Origin: Liriodendron chinense
Lineage: Eukaryota > Streptophyta > Magnoliopsida > Magnoliales > Magnoliaceae
Reading direction: 5' to 3'
Assembly (NCBI GenBank): GCA_003013855.2
Contig: ML058392.1
Span: 1,984,001-2,048,000, forward strand
DNA: 64,000 bases
The notes below the pieces were generated by a model. The model was not told the DNA's origin, did no database searches, and worked only from the letters and a program-made list of their open reading frames with translations. The translations under genes were made by a program, and so were the position numbers. Of the stretch, positions 1 to 10,200 are shown piece by piece (within the stretch, counting starts at the first letter, position 1; every line of letters begins with the position of its first letter).

Positions 1-1102
1 TTAATACAAGCATCACGACAATGGTACCTAAAATTTTATGAAGTTATTTCCTTATATGGTTTCATTGAAAATACTACGAATGAGTGTATATATGTGAAAA
101 TCAATGTGAATAAGTTTATCATTTTAGTCTTATATGTTGACGGCATTTTGTTAGCCAATGATATTGGATTGTTTTGCGAGACTAAGAAATTTTTATCTCG
201 AAATTTTAAGATGAAAGATCTTGGTGATGTCTCCTTTGCCATTAGCATTCATACTCACCAGGACAGATCACGTCGACTACTTGGCCTGTCACAAAGGGCC
301 TATATTGACAGGGTTCTCGAAAGGTTTGACATGCAAGGTTGTGCTCCTGGCCAAGCACCTATTGTAAAAATCTGATAAGTTTGGTACAAAAATGACCTAG
401 AAATGGATAAAATGAAAAATATTTTGTATGCGTCAATAGTATGGAGCATTATGTATGTTTAGGTCTGTACGCATTCAGATATTTCTTTTACGGTTGGAAT
501 GTTGGGCAAATACCTTAACAATCTATGAATGAATATTGGATAGCTGTTAAGCAAGTGTTATATTACCTGCAAAGGACTTTGCACTCACATACAGGAGATC
601 TAACCATTTGGAGCTGGTTGGATATAAAGATGTAGATTTTGCCGGTTGTCTTGACAGCAAGAAGTCCACCTCGGGCTATGTATTCATGATGGTTGGTGGA
701 GCCGTATCATGGAAGAGCATGAAACAGTCAATTACGATATCATCTACCATGAAAGTAGAGTATGTAGCTTGTCATGAAGGCACTAATTAGGTAATCTGGC
801 CTCAAAGTTTTTTCTCTAGTTTACGGGTTATACAGATGATCCCAAAACTATTGAAAATCTACTGTGATAGTTTAATTACAGTTAACTTCTTCAACAGCAA
901 CAACCATTCATCGAAGTCAAAGCATATTGACATTAAGTATCTTACTATGAATGAGAGAGTTCAGAATCATTAATTATCTGTAGAACTCATTGGCATGAGG
1001 CAGATGATAGCGGATCCACTCACTAAAGGTCTTCCTATCACGCTCTTTAAGGAACATGTGACATCTATAGGAGTTGTAGATCCCAATAATGTATTTGAGT
1101 AG
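1..1102 (+). pseudogene. Ty1/copia polyprotein 3' part (RT-RNase H), decayed
   Basis: The window opens inside a copia reverse transcriptase. Frame 1 reads QASRQWYLKF straight from the edge through YVDGILLA to a stop at 373-375. After a degenerate stretch, 608-790 encodes the RNase H segment (DSKKSTSGYVFMMVGGAVSW...). Further in-frame pieces follow: an SKHIDIKY-like motif near 917-940 and DPLTKGLP near 1012-1035, which is the usual copia C-terminus, ending at 1102. The catalytic YVDD is YVDG here, and several stops and frameshifts interrupt the frame, so it cannot encode an active polymerase. The 5' part lies outside the window. Family assignment is confident. Confidence 0.92.
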
Positions 1103-1600
1103 TGGGAGTTTTTAGTTTTGATCTGATTATGTACAAACATTTTAGAGATATCTTTTTATGCATAGATGATTCTATTATTCAGTTTATACTTTGCTTCTCC
1201 TTCAGTGTACACATTCGGTTTTGAGTAAACAAGACTTTGGTTTGTGTCTTAAAAACACGTTCAGTAAGACCACTTGAAGATAGACACATATGATCATATT
1301 AGATGTGTAATCTTTATACTACACCTCATATCCTTGATCCATGTCTTGGTATTCGTGACTATGATTCGTCGCACTTCGAAAAATTAAATGTTGTGTTGAC
1401 TACCACGATCTAATATTAGTGGTCTTAATGGACCGGATCTGATAAGCGTTGCTTATAATTATCTAATGGTAATGTTTTGAAAATCAGTAGAGCGCTCATT
1501 AAGAACTTTGAAAAACAAATATGTTTTACAAAATATTTATCATAAAATAAAATAAAATGTTTTATTTCTTTTAAATATTAGTGTAGCTTAAGTGGGAGAA
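1103..1600 (+). other. Copia 3' noncoding region with polypurine tract
   Basis: There is no coding potential between the end of the copia polyprotein and the putative LTR. It closes with the purine-rich AAGTGGGAGAA at 1590-1600, directly before TGTAAGG, the expected arrangement of a polypurine tract and 3' LTR start. A second weaker purine run (AGTGGGAG) lies at 1102-1110. Confidence 0.55.
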
Positions 1601-2090
1601 TGTAAGGCTCCATTAGGTGGGCTACACATGATCATTGGTTTAAATCTAACTATTGAATTATTCAAATTGATCGATTTAGTGGGCCCCACTACAGTTGCGA
1701 TCATTACAGATAGGTTTGGGGCAGGATGCTTGAACTGTGATCTCTATATACGGTTATTAAGCTATATATAGAAGCCTACGATATGGAGACCCTAGAGGAG
1801 AGAAGTGTGATGGGTAAGATTCTCTGGCCCTCTTCCTATAAATATATATCTTAGTCCTCTCACTCACATAGACAAAAAACCCTAGTCCCATTGAGAAGTT
1901 TTCTTAAGGGGGTAAGGTGTAGAAGAGTAAGATCTCCTCTCGGCAACATGGCGATATGGAGAATGTCTTCCCTATTATATACGTGTTTATGATTTCAGTA
2001 TTGAATCTACATTATTGATTCATAGCGGATTCGTTTATTCCACTATTCAGATTACATTGTATGCGGCCAACCTTCAATCTGGATAATCCA
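1601..2090 (+). repeat. Putative 3' LTR of the copia element
   Basis: It starts with TGTAAGGCTCC immediately after the polypurine tract. It contains TATA-like sequence around 1743-1770 and a CACTCACATAG...AAACCCTAG leader-like stretch near 1860-1885. The right boundary is not resolved because the 5' LTR is outside the window and no target duplication could be matched. The stated end is approximate. Confidence 0.45.
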
Positions 2091-2094
2091 CCTT

Positions 2095-2320
2095 GCAAAG
2101 CCCTGCTTTGATGTGGGCTACCCATCATGCGAAGCCACCTTAGATGTGGGTCTTTCATCATGTCGGACATTGGATGTAGGGTGTCCATCATGTGGGGCCC
2201 AACTTTGAAGTGGTTCGTCCATTATGAGGGGCATGCCTTGGATATGGGTCATTCATCATTAGGAGCCGACTTTCGATGGGAACTATCCTCATGTGGGGCT
2301 CCTTAATATAGACCGGGGAC
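2095..2320. repeat. Decayed ~30-40 bp minisatellite
   Basis: About six degenerate iterations of a unit resembling CATCATGTGGGGCCCACCTTGGATGTGGG, for example TTGATGTGGGC-TACCCATCATG, TTAGATGTGGGTCTTTCATCATG, TTGGATGTAGGGTGTCCATCATG and TTTGAAGTGG-TTCGTCCATTATG. The same repeat recurs inverted at 41220-41515. No coding potential. Confidence 0.7.
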
Positions 2321-3890
2321 AGACTAAACTACTAAAAACTAAGAGGCCAACGCTGATGAGCGATAGAGATGATAAGTGTCCCGAGGGACCGCATAAACAA
2401 CGTTGTGCTGGAATTAATTTGTTTGGATTTGATTTTTGTGATTGATTTTCCATCTTTTGCTTTGTGTTCTCTTTATCTATTTATAGACTTCTTAGCAATG
2501 TCGTGAGAATAATTGTTGCTTACGTGGCGACATTGCACATTGCCAACTGTAAAATGACGGTTGTCTTTAAATGTTCGTGCTTTGCCTTTGTCAAATATGT
2601 CTTTATCAAGATAGTTATAAATTGTGCTTCGATGGTGATGTAGCCTTAACGACCCCTTGTTTTTATCCAAAGGTTACTCAATCTGCAAAACTCTTTAAAG
2701 ACCTAGCCATTAATGAGTTGTCCTTCATATATTTAGCACACATCATAAAGATTTCATGCCTACCATGCGTTTGCATCCGTATCACCGAATCTAGCGCTGC
2801 CCGCTACCTGATCGTGCCCAAACAAATTGGCATTAACTAAAATAAGATGGAAGTAATTTTTAAGTGGCAACCAAACATACTCCAGTGTATTTTATGACAG
2901 CAATCTAGGGCTACAATTGATTTTTGTACCGTGGCCCATTCACCATTTCACTGCTCAATTTATGGGGACGAAAATGCCTCTACTCCTTGGACATTGGATC
3001 CACTTCTCACATGTCGGCAGCGTCTCTCTCAATAGCTCTTCTTATTTGGGACCGAATCCTCCGCAACGCTTATTGTACGCAGAGCTGTATACGATGGTCA
3101 GTACACCCCAGCTCTGTGTGCCCATTGTATTCTACGTGAGACATCCACTCCATTCATCAGCTGCACCCCTTCATATTACACCCTTAGAGCTAAAAATCCT
3201 CTTATAAACACTTCATGTTCGATGCACCACATGCAACAAGAGAGGGGATGCAGGCCATGGATTTGTCTGTGAGGCTTAATATAGTGTATATATTCCATCC
3301 AATCGTTCATCATGTGTACTTTACCAGGATGAACAAAAACTCAAAAAATCATACTGGTAGAAAAAACTCAGGCGGGCAACAATGCTTCGACTTAGGGTTA
3401 AACGTTATTTTATGTTTTGTCCCGATGGTGTGGCCCACTAAAGTGTTGAATCGGGTGGAATTTTTGGTTTGGAGGAGAACATAAGAAGGTACACCAGATG
3501 GACGGAGGGGATTTCACACTCACACCAAGGTGGGCTCCACAGATCGTGTGTTTTGTCTACCGTGTACAACATGTGCTGTAGAAGATTCCGGTCCTCTTTG
3601 CTCTCGCTTGGAAACTTTGATAAACCGGTGGAGTGTGATGAATGGATGATGCACAGGGGATTAGAAATTTTTTTAAAATCAAATACATAATTTTAGTGTC
3701 CAATTAATGGGTCCCAGTTCAGATGTATTATTAACCAAAGGTTAAGATTACTTGATCATCTGACCATTGGATTGGTGAACATTTATTGGACGGTTAAAAA
3801 TGAATAACATCCAATGGTACTGTTTTGACAACTCTCCATAAGCCAGCGGCCAGGAAAGTTCACAGAATATGAGTTTAGGGTCGGTTCGAT
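2321..3890. other. Intergenic, no recognisable gene
   Basis: Only short overlapping open frames on both strands, without known motifs or codon-use signal. The sequence has the general flavour of dispersed repeats (GTGGGCCCAC-like words, for example near 3430 and 3530), but no element ends could be drawn. Confidence 0.6.
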
Positions 3891-3901
3891 TTGAGTTAAT
3901 G

Positions 3902-4429
3902 GGGAGCGGATTAGGTGAGACCCCGGATCCACCGAGGTGGGTGGGACCCCTGACTGTGGGTCCCATTGTGATGTATTTGACTACATCCATTCCGTCCATC
4001 AGTATTGAAAGCTCATCTTAGGGCATGACCCAAAACTTGAAGTGGTTCCAAATCCCAGATGGACCATAGTACAAGAAACAGTGGTGAACGACCATTAAAA
4101 GTTTCTTGCGGGCTACAAAAGCTTTGGATCAAGATGATATTTGTGTGGTCTCTTCATCTAGGTGTTTATGACCTTATCAACAGGTTGGATGGCAAATAAA
4201 CATTATGGTGGAATCCATACAATTTTTAATGGTGCAGATTCAATCACGACTGTTTCCTGTGGCGTGGTTCACCTAAGATTTGAGTCGGCTTCATTTTTGG
4301 GATCATGCCCTAAAATGAGCTTTAAAAATGGTTGGACAGTGTTGATTTAAGGAACACACATTACTCTGAGCCCCACAGTGAGGGGTCTCACCCACCTCGG
4401 TGGATCCGGGTCTCACCTAATCCGCTCCC
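3902..4429. mobile_element. Foldback MITE, family A, with perfect 9-bp TSD
   Basis: A 528-bp element whose two ends are long near-perfect inverted repeats. The left starts GGGAGCGGATTAGGTGAGA and continues through CCACCGAGGTGGGTG; the right ends with the reverse complement, closing ...CACCTAATCCGCTCCC. It is flanked by GAGTTAATG at 3893-3901 and again at 4430-4438. A 9-bp duplication points to Mutator (MULE)-type transposition. The two interior arms are also inverted copies of each other, so the element can fold almost end to end. It contains no transposase frame and is therefore non-autonomous. Confidence 0.9.
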
Positions 4430-4475
4430 GAGTTAATGCATGCCACGTGGATAACATATGGGTGTCTGCGGGAGG

Positions 4476-4999
4476 GCGCGGATTGCCTGCGAAAGCCTTT
4501 CGCAGGCATCTCCTGCGCAAGGAATCTGGGTGGGGCCCACCGTGAGGTTTGTGAAACATCTACGCCGTCCAACCGTTTTGTGAGATCATTTTAGGTGTTG
4601 CGACCAAAATTGAACTGGATCTAAGACTTAAGTGGGCCAAAAACATGACGATTGAACTTCCACAGTTGAAATATTCGTGGGGCCACAAAAGTTTCGAATC
4701 AGGATAATATTTGTGTTTTCAGTTCATCTCAGTAGAAATGACATTATGAACGGTATGGATGGCATATAAAGATGACTGTGGACCCCATAGAGGTTTCAAC
4801 GGTAAGAATTTCCCTACACACCTTTTGCTTCAGTGCGGCCCACTTGAGTTTTGGATCCCGTTCATTTTTTGTCGCAACGCCTAAAATGATCTCACAAAAT
4901 GGTTGGACGGCGTAGATTTCTTACAAACCTCACGATGGGCCTCAGCCAGATTCCTTGCGCAGGAGATGCCTGCGAAAGGCTTTCGCAGGCAATCCGCGG
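4476..4999. mobile_element. Foldback MITE, family C (hairpin-bearing termini)
   Basis: Left terminal block GCGGATTGCCTGCGAAAG at 4478 onwards is repeated inverted at the right (ending GGCAATCCGC at 4997). The inverted termini continue through CATCTCCTGCGCAAGGAATC. Each terminus itself contains a perfect 10-bp hairpin, CCTGCGAAAG followed by CTTTCGCAGG. The interior is the same core as family A (GTGGGGCCCACCGTGAGG...TTGGACGGCGTAGAT). The target duplication is not resolved, so the outer limits are good to a few bases only. Confidence 0.8.
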
Positions 5000-5047
5000 C
5001 CCCGGAACTCTGCGGAAAGAGTCATGCTCCGCCAGAGTAAGAAGGAC

Positions 5048-5725
5048 GCGGGTTAGCTAGATAGGTTGAGTAGCTACCTGGGTACTGAAGTGACGTCACC
5101 AACTTCTGTGGGCCCCACCGTGATGTATTTATTGTATCCACACGGTCCATCCATTTGGAGATGTCATTTTAGGGCATGATCTAAAGAATCAGCCAAATCC
5201 AAAGATCAAATGGACCCCTCTAAAGAGAACAGTGGGGATTGATCTCCTACCATTAAAAACTTCTTGGGGCCATAGAAGTTTTCGATGAAGCTGATATTTG
5301 TGTTTTCCCTTCTCCCGTGTCTTTGTGAACTTATGAACAGGCCTGTATCTAAAATAAACATCATGGTGGGCCCCGGGAAGGTTTCAACGGTCACATCACT
5401 GTCCCCACTGTTTTCTTTGGTGGGGTCCACTTGAGCTTTGGATCTGTCACATTCTTTAGCCCATGCCCTAAAATGATATCTCCAAATGAATGGACGGTGT
5501 GGATACAACACCTTCATCACAGTGGAGCCCACTTATTGTCAGTGAACAATGTTTCCTGCGATGTGATCTTCTGACATTTAGATCTAATTCTATTTTGGAA
5601 TCTTTTCCTAAAATGAAATTAAAACCGAACGGACGGCGTGGATATTCAATACATACAACAAGTTTGGTCCCGCTATCAGCGATGCACCGTATTTAGTATG
5701 ACCGAGGCCGCACCTAATCGCACCC
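5048..5725. mobile_element. Composite foldback MITE (family A relative)
   Basis: Begins with a degenerate GCGGGTTAGCTAG...TACTGAAGTGACG end and a full core palindrome (GTGGGCCCCACCGTGATGTA at about 5110; its inverted partner closes near 5535). A second right arm follows, ending GAGGCCGCACCTAATCGCACC around 5705-5720. The extra right arm suggests one copy inserted into, or recombined with, another. Boundaries are approximate. Confidence 0.65.
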
Positions 5726-5739
5726 ACATACGAAAGGAG

Positions 5740-6120
5740 GAGAGTTATTTTTAACTCCTGCGTATCAAGCTTGATACTCAGGCATTCAGAAATTGTACAC
5801 TTGGCAGTTGGCATGGATATACGGAAATTGAGCGGGTTAAATTGTAGAAACCACTGTCAGTAAGTCAATTACCAAAATCAGATTGATTGAGTGGACACTT
5901 ATTTGTTGAAACAGAACCGTTGGATAGTTCTCAAATTTTAGCCGTTCCTTAAAAGTACACAATCCGACCGTCAGATAATCAAAGTGGCTTCAATGGTATA
6001 TCTAAACCGAGACCCGTGCTTTGGACAGTTTAATTTACATTTTTCTTTTGCAAAGTATGTAATTTCTAGTTTCTTTTAAGTGCCCGTGTATCATCCACAG
6101 CATTCTGCCATAGTGGATCA
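5740..6120 (+). repeat. Dispersed repeat D, copy 1
   Basis: Shares collinear blocks with 61140-61500 in the same orientation: CTTGATAC, AGAAATTGTAC, CACTGTC(A/G)GTAAGTC, GATTG(A/G)TTGA, GGCACTTATT or GACACTTATT, TTTTAGCC or TTCTAGCC. Both copies sit just upstream of a family A MITE. It has no coding capacity, and its origin is unknown. Confidence 0.55.
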
Positions 6121-6156
6121 AGGTTTTCCTAAAGAAAGGTGAGTTATTTCTTACTC

Positions 6157-6509
6157 GGGAGCGGATTAGCTACTGAAGTGACGCTTTTTTTTCGGCCTAC
6201 AAAAGTTTTGGATCATGGTTTTATTTATTTTGTTTACCTTAATTCAAAGTTTCTGGACCTTTAAACGGGTTGGATGGAAAGTAAAAATTTCATAAACATT
6301 AAGGTGGGTTCTAGAAATTTTTAATGGTGATCGTTTAATCACCACTGTTTCCTATGTCATGGACCACTTTAGATTTTTTTTTCCTTGATTATTTTGATAT
6401 AGGAAAAACAGATGAACGGCGTGGATATTCAATACATACATTAATGTAGGGCCCAGGATCAGTGACGCACCGTGTTCGGTTAGACTGGGGCCGCACCTAA
6501 TCTGCTACC
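6157..6509. mobile_element. Foldback MITE, family A, internally shortened
   Basis: Left end GGGAGCGGATTAGCTACTGAAGTGACG; right end GGCCGCACCTAATCTGCTACC, an imperfect inverted partner. The left core arm is largely missing, so the element is about 353 bp. Flanking 9-mers TTCTTACTC (6148-6156) and TTCTTGCAT (6510-6518) agree at six of nine positions, compatible with an eroded 9-bp duplication. Confidence 0.7.
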
Positions 6510-6684
6510 TTCTTGCATACGTGGTAGCAGACCCTGAAGCCAACATAAAAAAGGAAAAAAAGGGTGCGCAGTATGCACCTTTCGTATTGTAGAATGCATC
6601 AGATGTTATCCGAGAGAATCAGGGGAAGACGAATCTACACTTTCATTTTCTCCTGAGGCGGGAATCCCACATCTCATCTCATTC

Positions 6685-6689
<5 letters not shown>

Positions 6690-6729
<40 letters not shown>
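6690..6729. repeat. (CT)n microsatellite in the leader
   Basis: About 20 uninterrupted CT dinucleotides within the presumed 5' UTR. CT-rich leaders are common in plant genes. The reverse-strand open frame across it is an artefact of the repeat. Confidence 0.95.
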
Positions 6730-6731
<2 letters not shown>

Positions 6732-6759
6732 AAATCTCTGCTCCGAAAATCTTCTTGAG

Positions 6760-6846
6760 GTAATTTTATTTTCGTATTTTTTAATTTTTATTTTATTATC
6801 TTTTTTACTCTCTAAGGATTGGAATTTTGAACTTTCCATTTTTCAG
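6760..6846 (+). other. Predicted 87-bp 5' UTR intron
   Basis: GTAATT at the start, an AT/T-rich body typical of plant introns, and CCATTTTTCAG at the end. Flanking sequence is GC-richer and AAACCCTA-rich. Length and composition suit a plant minimum-size intron. Predicted from sequence only. Confidence 0.6.
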
Positions 6847-7101
6847 ATGCAAAATCAATTAAACCCTAGAAAATCTCCTTAAACCCTAGGTTTAGGGTTT
6901 CTGTCTCCAGCTCTAAACGCTAGGAACTCTTCAGAAACTGGAAAACCCTAGGTTTTAGGGTTTCCGGCCTGGCCGGGATTGAGGATTAGATTTAGGGCTT
7001 TTAGACTTAGGTTACGGCTCTGGAAACTGAGTAATTGGACTTAGGGTTTACAGTACTGTCGGGGTGATTGTGGGGTTGGTTCTGTTGTAGAATCTACTTC
7101 A

Positions 7102-7273
7102 ATGGAGAGTTGTGATGGCGAGAATGAGAGCCATGGAGTCGATTTTGGGCGAATGATGGATGGGAAGTGGACGGTGGATCTTGATCGAGTGATGGCCGTT
7201 GGGGTGTTAACTAAAATGGCCTGGTTAAGGTTTGTTGAAGCCTGCTCCAAATACCTTGGTTTTTTCCTCGTAG
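7102..7273 (+). CDS. Small first coding exon or upstream ORF
   Basis: The first good ATG after the AAACCCTA-rich leader opens a frame of 57 complete codons (starting MESCDGENESHG, ending YLGFFLV) up to the donor at 7273/7274. No domain is recognised. If this exon were spliced to the PWWP acceptor at 33566, the codon completed across the junction would be GCC (Ala), followed at once by TGA. The frame would then be a self-contained 58-residue upstream ORF, and the PWWP protein would start at its own ATG. Alternatively it is the first coding exon of a gene whose remaining exons were lost to, or lie beyond, the transposons. Read without splicing, the frame runs 11 codons into the intron. Confidence 0.4.
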
Positions 7274-7371
7274 GTAAGCATCCAGGCCAGGCCCGGGCCA
7301 CTATCTGATTACCAGTAGGCCAATGGATCAGGTTGACCTCTAGGCCAGCCAACCTGACCCCTCAATAAATA

Positions 7372-7458
7372 GGGCTTGGGATGAGTTATCATGTTTCGTG
7401 TCGGACTTGGGTCAGAAAGATGGTCCATTTCACTAATGGGTTGGACTTAGGTTGGGTC
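7372..7458. repeat. Left remnant of ~72-bp tandem array
   Basis: One and a bit units of GGGTCGGACTTGGGTCAGAAAGATGG...CATTTCACTAATGGG, the same unit that continues at 12207-12865 on the far side of the copia insertion. It ends with GGGTC, the left copy of the target duplication. Confidence 0.7.
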
Positions 7459-7697
7459 TGATAACAGAGACAAATCAAGGATGTGGATAATTCTCCTTGT
7501 GATATTCTATATTGATGTAGACCCAAAAATGATTTATTTATAGAGGTATACAATCTTGCAATACAAATAACTTAGCAACCAAGTAACTTAGCAATCAAGG
7601 GAACCTAGCTATCATCTATACAAGGATAACCAATCAACAGGGCTAGTGAGCCCCACACTATGGCCATTTAGCCATGGCCCAAATATCATGTCGATCA
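7459..7697 (-). repeat. 3' LTR of the copia element
   Basis: 239 bp, TG...CA on the minus strand (TGATCGACATGATATTTGG ... TTTGTCTCTGTTATCA). It is preceded on that strand by the polypurine tract GAGGGGGG (7698-7705). It aligns along its length with the second LTR at 10928-11187, sharing GATTGCTAAGTTACTTGGTT and ATTGCAAGATTGTA blocks, apart from small tandem expansions. Confidence 0.9.
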
Positions 7698-7743
7698 CCC
7701 CCCTCAAACTGATGCGGTTCATCGAAGAGCAACAATTTGCCAA

Positions 7744-8418
7744 CTAGGAAGGAATGACGGCAGAGGAGAGTGATTTTGTAAAAATGTTAGTAATTTGATT
7801 TGAAGACGCTACATGAGGAAGAGAAATAAGGCTAGACTGATACTTCTCGCGAATGAAGTGACAGCCAATTTCAGTGTGCTTTGTCCTCTCAACGTCACTG
7901 ATATTATCAACATGAAGGGGAGTAAGAGACTGTAGGTGAATGCCCAGATCGGAGAGAAGCCCATGTAACGAAACAATCTCACTATGCGCAACGGACATAG
8001 CCCGATATTCAGCTTCAGTGCTAGACTTCAAAATGGTAGTTTGTTTCTTGCGCTTTCGGGAAATGAGGGAGGTGCCAAGAAACACGTAAAAGCCAGTAAT
8101 AGATCGGCGAGTGAGAGCACAACTTGCCCTGTCAGCATCAGAGTAAGTTCGAAGATCCAGGTGCATGGTAGAAGGAAAAAAAAGAGACCGGCCCACCGTG
8201 CCATGTAAGTAGCGAATGATGCGTAACACAATGGTCATATGAAGGGTTCGAGGTGTTGAAACAAACTGACTGACAACTTGGACAACACAAGAAATATTAG
8301 GACGATTCATCATAAAATAAACCAAACTACCCACCAAATGACGGTACAGAGTGGGCTGCTCGAGGAGGTCAACATCATCACGACCATATTGAATATTCAG
8401 TTCCAAGGGAGCCGTCAC
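7744..8418 (-). pseudogene. Copia RNase H domain
   Basis: Frame with the typical copia tail: LVGSLVYFMMNRPNISC, the TYSDADRA acidic motif, RRSITGFYVFLGTSLISRKR, STEAEYRAMSV, HVDNIS and HTEIGCHFIREK. These are standard copia RNase H landmarks in order. It cleaves the RNA strand of the RNA-DNA hybrid during reverse transcription. It is separated from the RT frame by a stop near 8432 and no longer forms one polyprotein. Confidence 0.9.
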
Positions 8419-8436
8419 AGTTTTTTGATCAGTTAA

Positions 8437-9144
8437 CTAAGCCAAGTTGATGAGATCTTTGGTGTACTTACTCTGGCTAACAAGAATGCCACATTTCGAT
8501 TGAGAAACTTTGAAGCCCAAAAAGTATGTGAGAGGTCTCTTGAAAGACGATTGAAGAACCTCCTTCAAGGTAGAGATGTTAGAGGTATCACTGCTAGTCA
8601 AGAGGAGATCATCCACATATAAAAGAACCATAGTAATGCCATGGGAGGTGGTGCGAACAAATAATGAAGGATCATGGCCACTCTGAGAGAATTATGCACT
8701 AACAACAATGTCATGAAAATGCTGAAAGCATGCTCGTGGTGCCTGCTTGAGGCCATATAGAGCCTTCTTTAGGTGGTAGACCATAGTACCAGGGATGGTA
8801 GAACCAGGAGGAGGCTTCAAATACACAATTTCTTGAAGATCTCAATGGAGAAAAGCATTCTTAACGTCCATCTGAGTAATCTGCTATGCATGAGCAGATG
8901 CGATGGCAAGAAGAGTTCGAACAGTTTTCATTTTGGCGACAGGTGCAAAAGTTTTGTCATAATCAATCCCATATTCCTGCTTGTATCCTTGGGCTACAAG
9001 TCGTGCCTTGTATCTGTCCGAGGATCCATTAGATTTTAATTTTAGGGAATAGATCCACTTGCTTCCGATCAACTGTTGTCCAGGGAGATGGGGAACAATT
9101 TCCCAAGTGCGGTTGTCATCCAGGGCCTGTAGTTCCTCTGCCAA
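8437..9144 (-). pseudogene. Copia reverse transcriptase, broken
   Basis: Two blocks of one RT. 8884-9144 has the N-terminal part (NRTWEIVPHLPGQQLIGSKW, YKARLVAQGYKQEYGIDY, TFAPVAKM). 8437-8640 has the catalytic LLYVDDLLLTSSD and the FLGFKVSQS motif. Here the YVDD is intact, unlike in the copia fragment at the left edge of the window. Stops lie between the blocks (for example around 8690-8880). It would copy the element RNA in the virus-like particle; this copy cannot. Confidence 0.9.
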
Positions 9145-9231
9145 AGCCTCCTGTCAACAACTTTGAGATGCGGCCCGGGAGTAAGAGCTAGGAATAGAAA
9201 TAGTCTCGAGAGTAGCAGCCATGGTAGGCAT

Positions 9232-10200
9232 TTAATAAATTAACCGATCGGGTGGCCTATGGGGGCAGGTGGAGTGATGTACCGGGGTAGGATCACAATT
9301 GGCAACAGGTAGTGCAGGGGGACTAGTAGGAGGCACAATTTGAGGTCTGCCTGCATAATCCTGCAACGAGTGGAGAGGAAGACTGGAAGTAGGAGGAATG
9401 TCAAGAAACAATGTATGCCCATAAGTGGAAGACGGAGTAGGAGAACCTGAAGATGCATGAAATGGAATATGCTCAAGAAACATGACATGACAAGACACCC
9501 TAATTCTGTGAGAAACAGGATCATAACATCTGAACCCTTTCTGAGTTTCACCAAATCCCATGTACACGATGAATGGATTTGGGTGAGAGTTTGTCACGTT
9601 CACGGGCTGCGAGGTGGACAAAACATACATAGCCAAATACACGGAGTGCAGAGTAATCAGGAAGGTGGTGATGAAGGGCGAAGTATGGAGATGCATGATC
9701 CATAATTTTTTGTCGGCATATGATTAATTAGATAAACCACATGTAACATAGTCTCAGCCTAAAAGGATCTAGGAACGGTTATCGCAGTCATTAGTGTGTT
9801 GGCAGTTTCCACAATAAGACGATTTTTTCGTTTAGCTACCCCGTTTTATTGTGGTGTGTCAGAACAAGTAGTCTGATGAATGATGGCATGATCCCTAAGA
9901 TAAGCATGGAAAGCGAGTGAGAGATACTCCCCCCCTGAGTCTGACCTGCAGGGTACATATCTTTACCCCAAACTGAGTGTCCACCATAGCAACAAATTGC
10001 TTAAAAATGTCAAACACATGCGATTTTCAGTGTAGAAAATGTATCCATGTGTATCGCGTAAAATCATCAATGAAAATGACATAGTAACGTTAGCCAAAAA
10101 TAGATAAGACAGGGGATGGTCCCCAAACATCGGTGTGCATAAGCTCAAATATAGATGAGGCGTGGGTTGTAGTCAAAGGAAAATGGGCACATTTACTTTT
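9232..10200 (-). pseudogene. Copia integrase, broken
   Basis: Fragments in several frames: an HTDVWGPSP-like motif with the first catalytic Asp (about 10120-10145), a degenerate second segment (about 9935), and TPQ-stop-NGVAKRKN at about 9830-9860. The catalytic glutamate of the usual VAERKN is Lys here. The C-terminal part at 9500-9650 reads VNVTNSHPNPFIVYMGF...ETQKGFRCYDP. Inactive on several counts. Confidence 0.85.

Larger units (their letters stand above)
6600..7273 (+). other. 5' exons and leader of a plant gene
   Basis: Gene-like 5' architecture. A CT-rich leader (6690-6729) is followed by a short intron at 6760-6846 (donor GAG|GTAATTT, T-rich body, acceptor TTTTTCAG|A). Several AAACCCTA/TTTAGGGTTT boxes lie at 6862-7050, a hallmark of 5' regions of plant housekeeping genes. 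The second exon ends at 7273 with a near-consensus donor TAG|GTAAGC. No downstream coding exon in the right frame was found before the transposons begin. The nearest spliced + strand gene is the PWWP gene, whose 5' UTR acceptor is at 33565. The link is an inference. Confidence 0.6.

Noticed and set aside
6862..7050. AAACCCTA/TTTAGGG runs as interstitial telomere
   Set aside because: Isolated boxes in both orientations in a 5' leader rather than tandem heptamers; fits telo-box promoter/leader elements.
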